This document shows, one piece after another, positions 51,901 through 63,940 of a stretch of 64,000 nucleotides of DNA; within the stretch, counting starts at the first letter, position 1, and each line of letters opens with the position of its first letter. The stretch is taken from the NCBI GenBank assembly GCA_030544235.1, contig CM060484.1, forward strand, positions 4,413,031 through 4,477,030, in the 5' to 3' direction. A model generated the notes under the pieces. It was given only the letters and a program-made list of their open reading frames with translations. It did no database searches and was not told the origin of the DNA. Position numbers and translations under genes: made by a program. Source of the DNA: Lepturacanthus savala. Lineage: Eukaryota > Chordata > Actinopteri > Scombriformes > Trichiuridae.

Positions 51901-54900
51901 GGAAAGACATTGACAAGGTTAGAAATAATGATTTGTATTTGAGATAATATTTTCTTCAAACTTTTCTTTCATCAAAGGAAGGTCAGTTTTCTGGCTTCTC
52001 TAACCAGCTAAACTATTTCCAGCTGTGCTAACATGATAGCATCAAGGGTTTTCTAATCATCCATTAACCTTCTGACGCAATGAGCAAACACATTGTACCA
52101 TTAGAACACTGGAGTTATAGTTGCTGGAAATGGGCCTCTATACACCTATGTAGATATTGCATCAAAAAACAGACATTTGCAGCTAGAATAGTCATTTACC
52201 ACATTAGCAATGTATAGAGTGTTTTTCTGATTAAAGTTATCTTCATTGTAAAAAACACTGCTTTTCAAAAATAAGGAAATTTCTAAGTGACCCCAAACTT
52301 TTGAACACTATGGGTATGTTGGATGTTAAATTATTAACAGAAATGTTGTCAGGATGAAGAGGCTATGAGGCTTCACACAGGTTTTCTACTCAGGTGAGAA
52401 ATGATCACTGAATTCAGCACTTGTGAATCAAACAGAACGTGCCAGTCATGGTAAAGAATGTTACCGTGTCCAGCAGTACAGAAGCTTTATGCAAAACACT
52501 TTCACAGCTGAAGACATTGTTCAGCTGCCATGATCAGTTAAATATATTTGAATGCATCAAAGTGCCCATTGTTTTATCGTTTATTGCTCACAGATAAACT
52601 AACCCACAGCTGTTTTGCATCGCCTTTGCAGGATGACTTGCAAAGCTCCCCCGTTAATCAGCTCAGTTACAGGTGACCTCATTGCACAAGAAGCTGCAGC
52701 CCATCTGATTGGTCCACTTTCTGAATACACACCACAGAATTAAACACCAGTGGCCATTATGCTGCTGAAAGGGACCGCCAGAGGCTGAATTACATGTGTA
52801 CAACTCAACAAGGCTGGAGACAGAAGTGTGGCTATAAACCGACTAAAAGCTCCTAGTGGATTTACAGTAATGTTGAGGGTGTTAAACATTTTACACTTAC
52901 ATTTTGTAACTGAACTGTATGAGCAATTTACAATAAAACAAGCAGCATGAGAAATCAGATAAAGGCGGGTCAACATACAGTTTGTTAGTCGCTGTTCACT
53001 TTTTTTATACATTAAAATAAATGTCAAAAATCATTATTTTTCATCAAAATCTGTAAAATCTGTTTGTAAAAATATTTAGCTCTGAATGTCTTTAAGAGCC
53101 AATGACATTTTCTTCTTCCGTAGGTTTTTGCCTATTTAGATTTAAGTGTTGTAAAATAAAACAATAGTTGTTGTGGTTGCAGGAAATTATATATTACATT
53201 TGTGGCAGGCAAATGTGTTTTGTTTATGGGAAATGTTTTACATATGTGGGATGTTTTAACTTTGGTGGATCTCGGAGTTGTTTATAGATAAGTTTGTTAT
53301 TCAAATGTGTGATCAAGAGAACAGGAATTGAGTTGTGATAACCGATTTATCAAATAATAACTCGTCAAGCAAAGATATTAGCTTCTCAAATTTGAGAATT
53401 CGCTGCTTTTCTCTGTTTTCTATGCATGTAAATTGAATATTAGGCGGCAGCCATCAGTCTGATGCTGCAGGGCATCACATTAGCAGTCAGAGCCCGTGCC
53501 GAGCGGCCGCTGGGCCACCGGGGAACCATCAATCACAGCCGACTCTCCACCCCCACAGCCTCTAAACTCAGCCACCAACCCTCTGCTCTGATCTGCAGAC
53601 CTCGGACTATTTCCACTCGTCGAGAAGAGACGCACTGCAACGTGCACGTTCAAAGAACAATTAAAGAACATTTCAACCCGGGTTTACAACTCGTCACAGG
53701 CACAGCAGCATGCTTCTCAGCTATATGAGCATTAGCGTCAGCACGTCCACTGCTACTAGAGGCAGACATCTGCTTAAATCGCATGTGAGGACTCATGCAG
53801 TCATGTGTTTGTGATGTCTGCGGTTGATGTGTCCATGTGGGTTTATTGTACTAAGGGTTTGGCTGGTTCCATAGGCCTGCAGCATATGGGGAAACCCTAC
53901 TCATGCATGTCAATGCATGGGAGGAGCAGCAGTGTAGTGCTTCATACCTGTAAATGCAGGTGGCCTGAAGTTTGAGTCCTATCAAGCCACATCTGACATG
54001 CAAATGCTTAATACTTTTTAAGATGTCAAATACATTTATGTCAGACAAACATACACAAATGTTTGTGGATGTGAAGGCCTGGGAACTCGTCCCCGGCTGC
54101 TGCGAAAATCCCACCAACCAGAGCGTGGTAAGCAAGGCAGGGAGGGAAATGCCTCAAATAAAGAGACCGTGGTAAGTGCTGCCACATGTTCTATTTATAC
54201 ACAGCACACACACACACACACACACACCACACACACATACACACACAGGCACACACAGTGCAGAAAAACCGTAATCTGTTCCTTCATCCACTTTGGTGCA
54301 GACAAATGGAGAATGTGTAGGCTGTGGTTTACAGGCCTGGCCAGTCATCAAAAAAATATTTTCCTTTTTCTTTTTGGCACTGAGAGGGAATTTATCAAGT
54401 GAGCTGAGAATGTAGATTTCACTCTGGTCATCTGTCCCTGGCTCTAGTTTGTATTCTAAAAAGATTTAGAAAAACTTTCTATTTTTGTAGATTTTTTGGA
54501 CTGGAATCGACACGTTGGGTGGGTAAATTTTCCAACATCCAATAAATTAAGCGGATTTGGATGGTATTGAGTGAAATCCAAGCAGCAACCACTAAAGATG
54601 GATGTTGTATCCTAGCCTCTGAATTGCAGCCCAATACCAAGACCCTGTGGCTGATGGTGATAAATGCACATTTTCAGTTCTGTGTCCTGTTCAGCCAACC
54701 TGCTGCTGCCACCATCGGACACTTGCCATCGGACACTTTTTTACTGCATTGACCTCCAAATGACGGCTGGTCACCTGCCAACATGGCTGATATCTGTACA
54801 GTTATTTTCCCACTGTGCCTTTAAATTTAGTGTCCGGTGAATTCTCATGGAAACTCGTGCCAAGACAAGCTAACACCCGACCCTCCGCCCGTCAGCACTG

Positions 54901-57900
54901 GAGTTAGCGAGCCGAGACGAGAGCAGAGGCGGCTTCCTGTCTGGCCTCACTCCTCGGTCACTTCCTGTCTTTGTCAGAGCTCCTGAGTCACAGACTTGCA
55001 GCTACAGACATAACACTCGGACCATAAAAACGCACATTGATGCTCAAGCATGACAAAGCTCTCAGAGTACAGGTCATCACTCAGGAATGTTCAGATAATC
55101 CAGCCACTCACCTTTTATTTGCTATGATGCAAACCTTTTCTATTTCTGTCCTTACATCAGTCTCATAAAACCAAGAGCAGATGCTGCATCCATGTTTTTG
55201 TCATCTGTCATGGTACATAACTTTAACCTGTTCTTAATGTGATTTTTGTAAATGTTAATTAAACATCAGTTGTTTTGGGAGCTGGTAATCACAGTAGAAA
55301 TATCAGTAATATTGTATATGTACTTCAACTTAAGTTAAGTCTTTAGATGCAAATTTGACACAATAGATAGAATATCAAGCTTTAAAAATACAGCATCTTT
55401 TTAAATATGAAACCAGTGGTTTCCAAACAATTTGATGTCTTACAAGCAGCAATTTGTAGTGGAGTCACATTTTAGTCTCATAATTTGATGACTAGTATTT
55501 TAATTTCAATAAATGCTCTAATGATTTCACCAAAAATCAAAGATTAGATAAAAAAATAAAAAGATTTCCCTTGCCATTAATCATCTTATGACCCCACCCC
55601 CAGGTTGAAAACCACAGTAGCCACACATCGATTCCACATTGATACATCGGCATTAAAAAACTAATATCTTCATATATAAATATATATCAGAGGGATGAAA
55701 TGAACACTTTAATATTTTAAGTAATTTTGCTGCCAATACTTTTACATATGATGACTTTTACTTGTAATGGATATTTCTTTTTACATTGATTTATTGGTAT
55801 TTCTACTTAAATAAAGGCTCTGAATACTACATCTGCCACTGAAGTGCAGATCCTAAATATTTCCTCCACTACAGCAAAATGAAAAGACAAAATCATAATG
55901 CTTCACTGCAGTAAAAAGCTGCAGCAGAAAAAATATGCTATTGCTGCTATTGTTGAAGCTGAGTCAATAAGGGCTTGGTTAAAAAATGGCAAACATATCC
56001 CAAGATCCACATTTGTGTGTCAGAAGAACTTCCTCTTTCTTGTTGCCTCAGGAGAAACCGCAACAGATGCATTAGTCATTTTTTTATTCAAGCTAAGAAC
56101 AACTATGAAGGGCAAACTGCTAATTATAGGGACGCTTTATTCCATACACCTGTTTATACTCCTGGGAGGGATGTATGACTTTCAGCGCGCTGTGTCCCAT
56201 GCTCTGTGGCCTTGACAGTGGGAACGAAGCAGCTCTTGACCTCAGCTAGTGATGTATTTTCATCACATAAACACGACCGCGTGATCACATGATAAGAACC
56301 AACTTCCTGAAAACACACGCTTGTTCCCGAGCAGTTTCTATTGTCCTGTCAGCACGGGAGGGGCGGTAACCGTGACAACGCACACCATCTGCCCTCCGAC
56401 AAGACGACATCTTCCTGTTTTGAGGGATGATGCATGCGGTGTCCCACACCACCAGCAACGGCACTGTCTGAAGTCATAGTGGACGGCCAGTCCCACAGGC
56501 GTTTCCATAACAAACTGACAACTCAGACATTGTGGAAACAGCTAGAAGTCAAATATCCGCACACGCATTAGAGGAATACTGTACCAAGACATCTTATACA
56601 GCTCTGGAAAAAATAAGAGACCACTGCAAAATCAGTTTTTCTGATTTTAATACTTAGAGGTATGTGATTGGGCTAAAGGAACATTTTTGTTTGAGTCTAT
56701 AAACTACTGACAACATTACCCCTAAATTCCAAATTATCGTTTAGAACATTTATTTGCAGAAAATGAGTCAAAATAACAAAAATGATATGTTTTCAGGCCT
56801 CAAATGAAGCAAATAAACAAGATCAAATTAATTTTAAACAACATAATAGACTCTTAAGACACTTACGAAGAGGTCAGAAATCAATATTTGGTGCAATGAC
56901 CCTTATTTTTAATCACAGCTTTCATGCGTCTTGTCATGCTCTCCACAGTCTTTACCATTGTTCTTGGGTGACTTTATTCCACTCCTGGTTCCTCTTTAAG
57001 CAGAATGAGGTGTGAATGTGTTGGAATTCAACAGACGCTTGAATGCAATGGCATGGAATACTGATTTCAGAAAAAAAATTCAGTGGTCTTCTATTTTCTT
57101 TCCAGAGCTGTATATCACTGACACCTTGCTTTAATTCAAAGAAATCATCAAATACCAACAAAAAATTGTCTTCATCCTCTCTGGAAAGATGGGAGAAGCC
57201 TTATTTCTCTGGATTATCATGCATCTGCTCTATTCTTTCCTGCCCCACACAGGTCTACCAGAGAAATGCACCGTTCAGACGCCGGCCTTCACGGACGCCG
57301 TGAGACTCCACAGACAAACCAAGGGACACTACGGGACCTGGGAGATGATGTGCGGAGCGCCTCCACAGGTGGGACGCTGTCTTCACTTAATCACAGCAGG
57401 CTTTGCAATCGCCTTAGGTCCACATTTCTAGACCAAATACGTCATTGCAGCCCTTGACTCAGCTCGGGTTTCCTCTCCTGGGAGGTGGACCGACAATGAT
57501 GATATTGTGGCTCAAATTTCATGTTTGCCACAGGTGACAATTTAAAGGGATTTGAACAGTTTCTTAAAAGTCCTATTTGTGAGTCCAAAGTTCAGTTTTG
57601 CTGTTATTGTTTAACCTCTTCAGAGGCTGAGTTGATGGATGATGAGCATTGGAAAAGGCAGAGCTGCAGCGCAGAGAAAATCTTTTGCTCAAACAATCCA
57701 TTTCCATCATGGACACACACACACACACATTACAGAACAGGAATCCATTGGCACATAAAAGAGACTGGCAGCAATACGACTCCACCCATACACAAGACCA
57801 GCACACACAGGACACACACACACCTATACACAAGCTCTATTAATTGGAGTCTCCACTGAATAAGTTCCTTTGAGACTCCAGCTACAGCTACAGAAAGGTT

Positions 57901-59408
57901 CTGTGTGTTTATGGTGGTCACCTTTTCCCGACTTGATGCCTGTGCTTCAAGTTTCTCTCTGTCATCTGCTCCTGTTTCATTAACAATAGTACAATGTTTC
58001 CAGGCTGAGTTGGCAAGTTCAGGCAGACTATAAAGAATAATAAAGTGGAATCATCCTCATTCTGGTGAAGAGACAATTTGGTCTCCAGCCATTGTGTATT
58101 GTATTGTATCATAGCTGGAGCAGATGAAAGTGTTGTTAGTACTTTTGGGAGAATATATAAATTTTATGCTACAGTAACAACATTTGACCATAGTGCTACA
58201 AGGATGATATGTTTTTTTTTAGGTTTACAAAATGTAGAACAGAATCTTGTCTTAACCACAAACCAGCCTAAAATGCTAATTCATTCATTAAAACTAATTC
58301 TTGCAGCACTATATTAGTTTGTAGATACAGCAATAATGAATGCAGCAGAAAGTAAAGTAACTGTATTAAATATGGAATAAGAGATTCACAGGTAACATGT
58401 AGCTAGGTTTACAGTATTTCTCACCACCTAGAATCAGGGTTTGCAATGAGCCAATAAAACAGCGAGGCAGCCCTTAGCATCCATAATATACAAACAGGGC
58501 TACTTATTTCACCATTATTGACAGCATGGAAGGATCATACTGCACCTGCCAAACAATAAACAAATGCAGGAGAGCTGTGATGACACAAGAAGTAACAAAA
58601 AAAAGTCAATGGAAAAACAGCACATTGGTAGAGGGAAGTATACAAGCAGAAATTAACAGGCAATAAACTAAACATGGAACACAAGCAAATAGGTTTTGTG
58701 ATAAACTTAATGATCGCTAAGTTCCATTTAGATGCTTCTGTTTCAGCTGTAAGACGCCATCGTTAATTAAAGATAAATAAAAACGTCTGCTGTGAAAAAG
58801 GCATATTAACCTCATTGTTAAGTGGCATTACGAGCAGAAAACCGCAACTTAACACAGACAAGGCACACAGTAGTGGCATCATGTCAAATGCTACTAAAAA
58901 TTCATCCAATCAAATGTGAGTTGAAGTACTAATGGTACTTGAAGTGTATCGTATGTCATGTAGAAACCGTTTGAGTAATTTCAACTGAATAGATACGTTA
59001 ACACATGGAAATATTAATAAAACCAAAGAAAATGGATAATATACGTAATAAAAATTATGCTCGAGGGATAAATGAGTTCAGTTTTATGACCTTACAAGTT
59101 TCACAATGTTTTGGGATATTGGGAAAAGAAAACCATGTCCACAGTGCAGGGTAACGTGTCATTGGCACCAACGCGACGAAAATATTATTTCATTGCATAG
59201 TGTTACTTCCACCAGGTGTTGCAAGGTGTGCTTAAACAAATAATCTACAGTATACCTGTTTGGCCTTCTCTTCTTCTGTGTGGAAAAATAAATGATGCTT
59301 TTGTCACAGTCATTCATTACCAAGCAACACGTTTCCTCAAATGTTTAGTTTAGCTTAGTTAAAGCCTTGTGGAGGTGCACAGACGGCCTAAATAAAGGAG
59401 TGCCTAAA

Positions 59409-59476
<68 letters not shown>

Positions 59477-59719
59477 TTGTGAGGGCAGTGCCACTAAAAG
59501 CAGCCTTCCTGCTGCTCTGTATCCAGCTGTGTATCATCTCAATTGCCCCAATGTATCCATGTAACCACACAGGAAAGAGACTTGTTTTTGTTTTTCTATG
59601 CGTGGAGGATATTAGTTGTTTTTTTTTATTTTGACTACACCCTCTAGTGTAAAAAAAAGTACCAGTTGACACCCTGCTACCCTGCTATAATAATAACAAA
59701 CTGTAGCTGGCGAGGACTG

Positions 59720-59810
<91 letters not shown>

Positions 59811-62800
59811 TAGATTCTGGCTAACCTGGTGATGGAGACCCTCCAACCAGATCTGAGAAATGTGATTGGTCCTCGGCTGAAGGGGAAGATGCAACAGAGA
59901 CAGAGAAATTGGATGTTGGTGAGTTTATGATGTAATATGTAATATATATTTAATCCATAAGAACTGTGTAACATACATATATGTAACATCTGTGATGTTA
60001 CATATATGTTACAGTGGGCGTTAATGGTAAATTTATTCCTCATTTGAAAATGAATCAGCTTGGCAATTTTTTGGCATTGTAGCACATATCTGTCTTTTTA
60101 TTTGAATTTTCTCAACATATATCATAGTTGCTAGTTAGGTTTAACAATAAATTATTTTATATAATATACTATATGTATTTTTTTGTTAAGGATAAAGCTG
60201 TATGAGGAATTTTCTAGAACATTTAACCAGGGTAGGTCCTTATGGGTTAATATATTTTTATTTATCAGTTATTTTTTTATTTCTATGTATGTTAACACTA
60301 TCATAAAATTGACAGTAATATTGTCATGATGTCCATTTATACAAAGGTATATTTAAATCTGTTATGTCAATGTGACGTCCTGTTTAAATAAAGTATAATA
60401 ATAATAGTGCAGTGCACATACGAACAGCAGAGAATTAATACCTGTCCAAACAAATCATGTTCTTGATGGCCTCTCTCCTCCAGATCTCTGATGCGGTCTA
60501 CAAGCAGGTGTTGTCCCAGACCACCGGTCAGTATGAGGCTCTGGTCGAAGCCTGTGAGGCTCAGAGAGTTCCGCTGGACGCCAGACTGAGAACAGACATG
60601 GACCAGATCATCACATCTAAAGAACATGTCAGCAGCAAGATACGAGGTGACCAAACGTCTACGTTCAACTGTCTTCACTTTGTAAATCTTCATATGATGC
60701 AGCATTTTAGCATTTTAGAAAACTGTTGGAATATAGTCAGTAAATGCTGATCTACATGAAACCTACTGCCGAGGTCTAACAAATAATTTCCTTTTTACCA
60801 AAGTTCAGTTTTTACCCTTTACATCCAGATGCGGTTTCATGTGTAAATTACTAAAAAAACATTCTGGCTGGGAAGTCTGTACTTTTGAAAATGGGCTACT
60901 TTATGCTTTACTGAAGAGGAAATGACTAATTTACCAAATAACAGCTGCACATACTGGCAGTGAGTAAGGTTAAAATTATTTGATTTGACATGCCCATCGT
61001 GATAGCATACAATTATTTACAGAGACTAGATGCACTGTATTTATTGTTTGTAGCCAAACACTAATTTACAACACCTGCCCGCAGGAAGGAGGCTTTTTAA
61101 AAAGATAAAAATTAATACAGGGACATAGGAATGAAAATGATTAAAAAAAATACACATGGAGGGGGAATAATAAACATAAAAACATAATAAAAGGGAAAAA
61201 AAATAAAAGAGAGGCTGTAATGTGGTGCAATGGCTAGAAAAGAATAAGAATAGAAGAAACAACTGCTTTTTGATCTACGTTAAACAGAAGACTACCTGAG
61301 TAAATCAGCTAGTTACACATGTATAAACAACATGCTATGCAAAGGGATTTGGTTCACTTGGTGCTCACTGTGCCGTGTAACTCGATCTTCCCAACCTCCA
61401 TGCATGCTCCATTGTTCGCCTGCAGTTTACCTCTGTGAGGTGATGTGGCTGCGGTTTCTCTCCTTTAGGAATCATTGGCACAGCGAGGCAAACAGTTTTG
61501 GTCACTGAATGATGCCACACAAGTTTCCAAGGGGGTTAGTTTAGACATTTTGCAATAACAAGGCCTTTCCTCTGTAAATAATATTCCATCTCTTGTTTCA
61601 CCTTCTGCCCATTCTCCTCATCCTGTCACCTTTCTATTGAAAAGTTCAACGTGGCGCAGGCTGCTCCTCTTTTTTTTTTCCTGTGTCCGGATTTCCGTTG
61701 AAGTAAAGTGGAAGAACCTCATTCCTTCACATGTGTATGGGACATTTCTAACTATATCCTGCCGATAAGGCTCGAAACTACAAGTCGATGGAGCAAAACA
61801 AAGCAGGGTCACCTTACATGAGGGAAAAATCAGAAGGTTGAGAGTCAATAACCCAGTTATTTTGATCCCTTTATCACAGAGGAGTAATTGCTAACATGTG
61901 TATCAGAGCAATTCTGTTTCTATAGAAACCCAGCAGTTTTCAGCTTTGCCCTAAGTATCAGCCTGGCATTAAATACCATATTAGTGTACATTTCATCATC
62001 ATCATTTGTAGTTTTAGTTGTTTACAAGCTGCAAAAAAAAAGAGTTAACAATCTATTAATATGTTTTTCTTCCATGCGCTGCCGATTTGCAGCTCTGGTG
62101 ACACCCAAGGCGGAGCAGCTCCTGCGGACCAGCATCCAGCCCTACATCAGCTCCATCCTGGAGGCCCTGATGGAGCCGGCCAGCCGCGGCTTCTCCGAGG
62201 TCAGGGACGTTTTCTTCAGAGAGATGGTGGAGATCAGCAAGAACTCGCTCAACGGAGGAGGCAAAGAAAAACTTGGAGAGGTGAGGGATGTTTCACGCTT
62301 TGATCTGTACATGACGTCACATAATAGTTGGATTTAAGCGTTAAAGTCCAGCTGAAACAGCATTTTGAGATTAGATAATATTCGTATGGCGAGGTCTCTC
62401 CAATAGATATTAGATGCAGCGTCAGTTATAATAAGAAACCCATTTTAAGTGGGTGACACACTCCAGTTAAGACTTTGTTTCAGCAGAAGAAAATAGTTAA
62501 ACTGTTAATGTGTGAATGTTATCAGACTTTTGATCCGAATGAAAATAAGAATTAGAGAGCATGTAAAGAAACTGTGTGTTAGTGGAATTTCAGTCACTTT
62601 AGTGTTAGTCATTAATTAAAAGTCAGGGAGTGTCCTCCGTTGCACTCAGGGACCAAGTCTGAACAATCGACTCCTCTTTTTTGGCCATAATTTATCTCTT
62701 ATCACATTAATATAATCACCATTTTGCTCACTGTTTCCCTCCTCTATGCATCCCACCCTCAGCACATGGAGAGGCTGTCCATGCTCGCCTTCCATCCTGT

Positions 62801-63940
62801 GAAAATGCAGAGCTGCTACGATATTGTGGAGCAGCTCAATCTGGAGGGGCTGCAGCAGAGGTTTGACGTCTCCAGCCCGTCTGTGTTCGTCAGCCGGGCT
62901 CAGATCCTCATGAGGGAGGTGAGATATCACAGCTATTTTCTTTCTGTGTGATAACTATCTGAGATAACATGTCAAAGCAATGTCAAAACAGATTGCTAGT
63001 AAGGCGACTCACCCCAGCAACCTGTCCTCCCTGTGGTGACGTCTCTGCTTCCATCTGCTGGACAAACGCAGCATGTCGTCCGTGGTTTACCGTCACAGCC
63101 TGCATTGTTCTTTGTCCTTGTGCTACCATGTCATTTGTTCTCATTTTGACAGCAAATGGACAATGCGGTTTACACATTCGAGCAGCTGCTTCATCAGTCT
63201 TTGGATGGCCAGGGAGAAGAGGACTTGTGCAAGGTCATCCAGCGATGCCAGGACAGGGTTCTCAAGGTAAATTAGGAAAAATTAGAAAGAGAGAGGTAGT
63301 TAAATAGATAGCAGTGTTCATTTTGTCTAGTAAAATCTGAGCTAGAACTGTTCACTGACATCATTTTATTCCATAACTAGAATAATTGCAATGACTAAAA
63401 CAAAACAAAAAGACAAATTGTGATTATAACTAAATATAATTTTCTTAAGTGATTAACATTAAATTAAAATTCCTTGTCAAAGTTAACACCATGCATTTCC
63501 TCAAACTTCAGGCATCAATTTTTTAAAGTAATATATTTCAGCCAAATCCATTACAGTATTATGAACCTGAGAAAAATATGACTGGATCTCTGGACTAAAA
63601 TAAAAAAAAAAATAATAAAAATATCACTTTAACTAAAGATAATTTTCATGTTGTCAAAATAAACACTGGTATAAAGTAGGACAGGTGACCTTAGGGAGTA
63701 ACTTGATACAATGTATTAATGGCACATTATAGACATAACTAAGGTTGCATCAGAAGCAGAATTAAATGTTGAAACATGTGACTTGCTCAGATAAATATGA
63801 CTGAATATGACTCTGTGTGCTTTTCCTGTCAGAAATATGATTATGACAGCAGCACAGTGCGGAAGAAGTTCTTCAGAGAGGCTCTGCTGCAGATCATCAT
63901 CCCATACATGCTGCAGCAGCTCTCACCATCCTGCTCACCT
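39894..63940 (+). CDS. niban2: niban2 (FAM129B), first 12 coding exons, 3' end outside window
   Basis: Exons join to 513 codons: 39894-39948, 45780-45910, 47581-47709, 47788-47893, 48774-48941, 57253-57368, 59814-59918, 60484-60646, 62093-62280, 62763-62918, 63153-63266, 63833-63940. The protein is collinear with human NIBAN2 (MGDV start; RKWRNRF; QFPLILWHPYARHHYFC; TDMDQIITSKEH; KYDYDSSTVRKKFFREALLQ). NIBAN2 is a cytosolic protein that moves to the plasma membrane and cell junctions and is linked to MAPK signalling and suppression of apoptosis. It has an N-terminal PH domain and a helical core; the phosphorylated Ser/Pro-rich tail would be encoded beyond the window. The ATG has an ideal context (ACCATGG). 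It lies head-to-head with stxbp1, as in human. The teleost a/b copy is not resolved. Confidence 0.96.
41577..42055. mobile_element. hAT-type non-autonomous repeat (TAGGGCTGAACGA end)
   Basis: The left end TAGGGCTGAACGA and nearby 'gatattgcgattt' resemble a widespread fish hAT repeat. The right part includes 'tttgaaaatctcatgatc'. The matching right terminus is not visible, so it is truncated or diverged. Confidence 0.5.
43293..43312. repeat. poly(A) run, 20 bases
   Basis: Uninterrupted A run in niban2 intron 1. No target duplication around it was identified. Confidence 0.9.
45780..45910 (+). CDS. niban2: niban2 coding exon 2 with GC splice donor
   Basis: Encodes RTRDVMKEFSDVYEQQYAVA and LFNSVRFEIEGGGGTQSQLL ending HRK. 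The reading frame and homology require the exon to end at 45910, where the intron starts GCAAGT rather than GT; AAG|GCAAGT is the usual consensus for GC-AG introns. Confidence 0.9.
45911..47580 (+). other. niban2 intron 2 (GC-AG)
   Basis: 1.67 kb, AT-rich, no repeats of note. It begins GCAAGT and ends TTTGTCAG. Confidence 0.7.
47581..48941 (+). CDS. niban2: niban2 coding exons 3-5 (PH domain region)
   Basis: Exons 47581-47709, 47788-47893 and 48774-48941 encode residues 63-196, including GRSIFSGSLFQYLEENRKWR, SVPNSYTISLYESKA, INCAGYKALNSMEEYMEL, QFPLILWHPYARHHYFCVMT and the KKWHAVLQDCVRH helix. This corresponds to the pleckstrin-homology domain of human NIBAN2. Intron 4 carries a Tc1-like element. 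Confidence 0.94.
48216..48518. mobile_element. Tc1/mariner-like non-autonomous element, copy 1 (303 bp)
   Basis: Starts TACACTACCGTTT and ends CAAACTTTTGAACGGTAGTGTA. TA dinucleotides at both ends fit Tc1/mariner insertion. No open frame. It lies in niban2 intron 4. Confidence 0.75.
51797..52316. mobile_element. Tc1/mariner-like element, copy 2 (520 bp), opposite orientation
   Basis: Ends TACACTACCGTTTAAAAGTT and, inverted, ACCCCAAACTTTTGAACACT. Its interior holds the reverse complement of part of copy 1 (the stretch with 'gggcctctata', 'gttgctggaaa' and 'gcaatgagcaaac'). In niban2 intron 5. Confidence 0.75.
54206..54260. repeat. CA-rich microsatellite
   Basis: Imperfect (CA)n with CAC and TAC interruptions. 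Confidence 0.75.
54930..54992. promoter_or_regulatory. ETS/AP-1 motif cluster in niban2 intron 5
   Basis: CTTCCTGT at 54933-54940 and ACTTCCTGT at 54960-54968 (ETS cores on the - strand), with TGAGTCA at 54984-54990, in a GC-richer block. A motif match only. Confidence 0.3.
55625..55841. mobile_element. hAT-type non-autonomous element, other half
   Basis: ATATCAGAGGGATGAAATGA, GACTTTTACTTGTAATGGAT and AAAGGCTCTGAATACTACAT ending TGCCACTG match the right-hand half of the same fish repeat seen at 28780-28932. Confidence 0.6.
56597..57112. mobile_element. Tc1/mariner-like element, 516 bp
   Basis: TACAGCTCTGGAAAAAATAA at the left and CTTTCCAGAGCTGTA at the right are inverted copies with TA at the tips; GAGACCACTG and its inverse CAGTGGTCTTC follow inside. 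The interior is a decayed remnant with no transposase frame. It ends 140 bp before niban2 exon 6. Confidence 0.8.
57253..60646 (+). CDS. niban2: niban2 coding exons 6-8
   Basis: Exons 57253-57368, 59814-59918 and 60484-60646 encode TPAFTDAVRLHRQTKGHYGT, ILANLVMETLQPDLRN and ISDAVYKQVLSQTTGQYEAL through RTDMDQIITSKEHVSSKIR. These form the start of the helical core. Exon 7 is preceded directly by a (TG)42 tract. Confidence 0.94.
59413..59470. repeat. (TG)29 microsatellite
   Basis: 58 bp of perfect TG, followed by AGAGAG. Confidence 0.95.
59723..59806. repeat. (TG)42 tract abutting niban2 exon 7
   Basis: 84 bp of perfect TG end 7 bases before exon 7; only TTTGTAG separates them. There is no ordinary polypyrimidine tract. 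Confidence 0.95.
59919..63832 (+). other. niban2 introns 7, 8, 9 and 11
   Basis: Gaps 59919-60483, 60647-62092, 62281-62762 and 63267-63832 are AT-rich. I see no repeat family, RNA gene or exon in them. Confidence 0.5.
62093..63940 (+). CDS. niban2: niban2 coding exons 9-12 (helical core)
   Basis: Exons 62093-62280, 62763-62918, 63153-63266 and 63833-63940 encode SIQPYISSILEALMEPASRG, HPVKMQSCYDIVEQLNLEGL, QMDNAVYTFEQLLHQSLDGQ and KYDYDSSTVRKKFFREALLQ. All junctions are canonical and phase 0 from exon 10 onward. The next exon (human ELPRFQELIF) is off the right edge. Confidence 0.94.

Larger units (their letters stand above)
48942..57252 (+). other. niban2 intron 5 (8.3 kb)
   Basis: Contains Tc1-like elements (51797-52316 and 56597-57112), a hAT fragment (55625-55841), a CA repeat near 54206-54260 and GC-richer non-repetitive blocks at 53450-53670 and 54890-55010. 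ORFs here lack splice context and are not credible genes. Confidence 0.55.
57369..59813 (+). other. niban2 intron 6
   Basis: AT-rich; two long TG microsatellites occupy its last 400 bp. No other feature recognised. Confidence 0.6.

Noticed and set aside
59612..60085. 157-codon ORF on the - strand over niban2 exon 7
   Set aside because: It is the antisense of a (TG)42 tract and a real exon; His-Thr repeats are an artefact.
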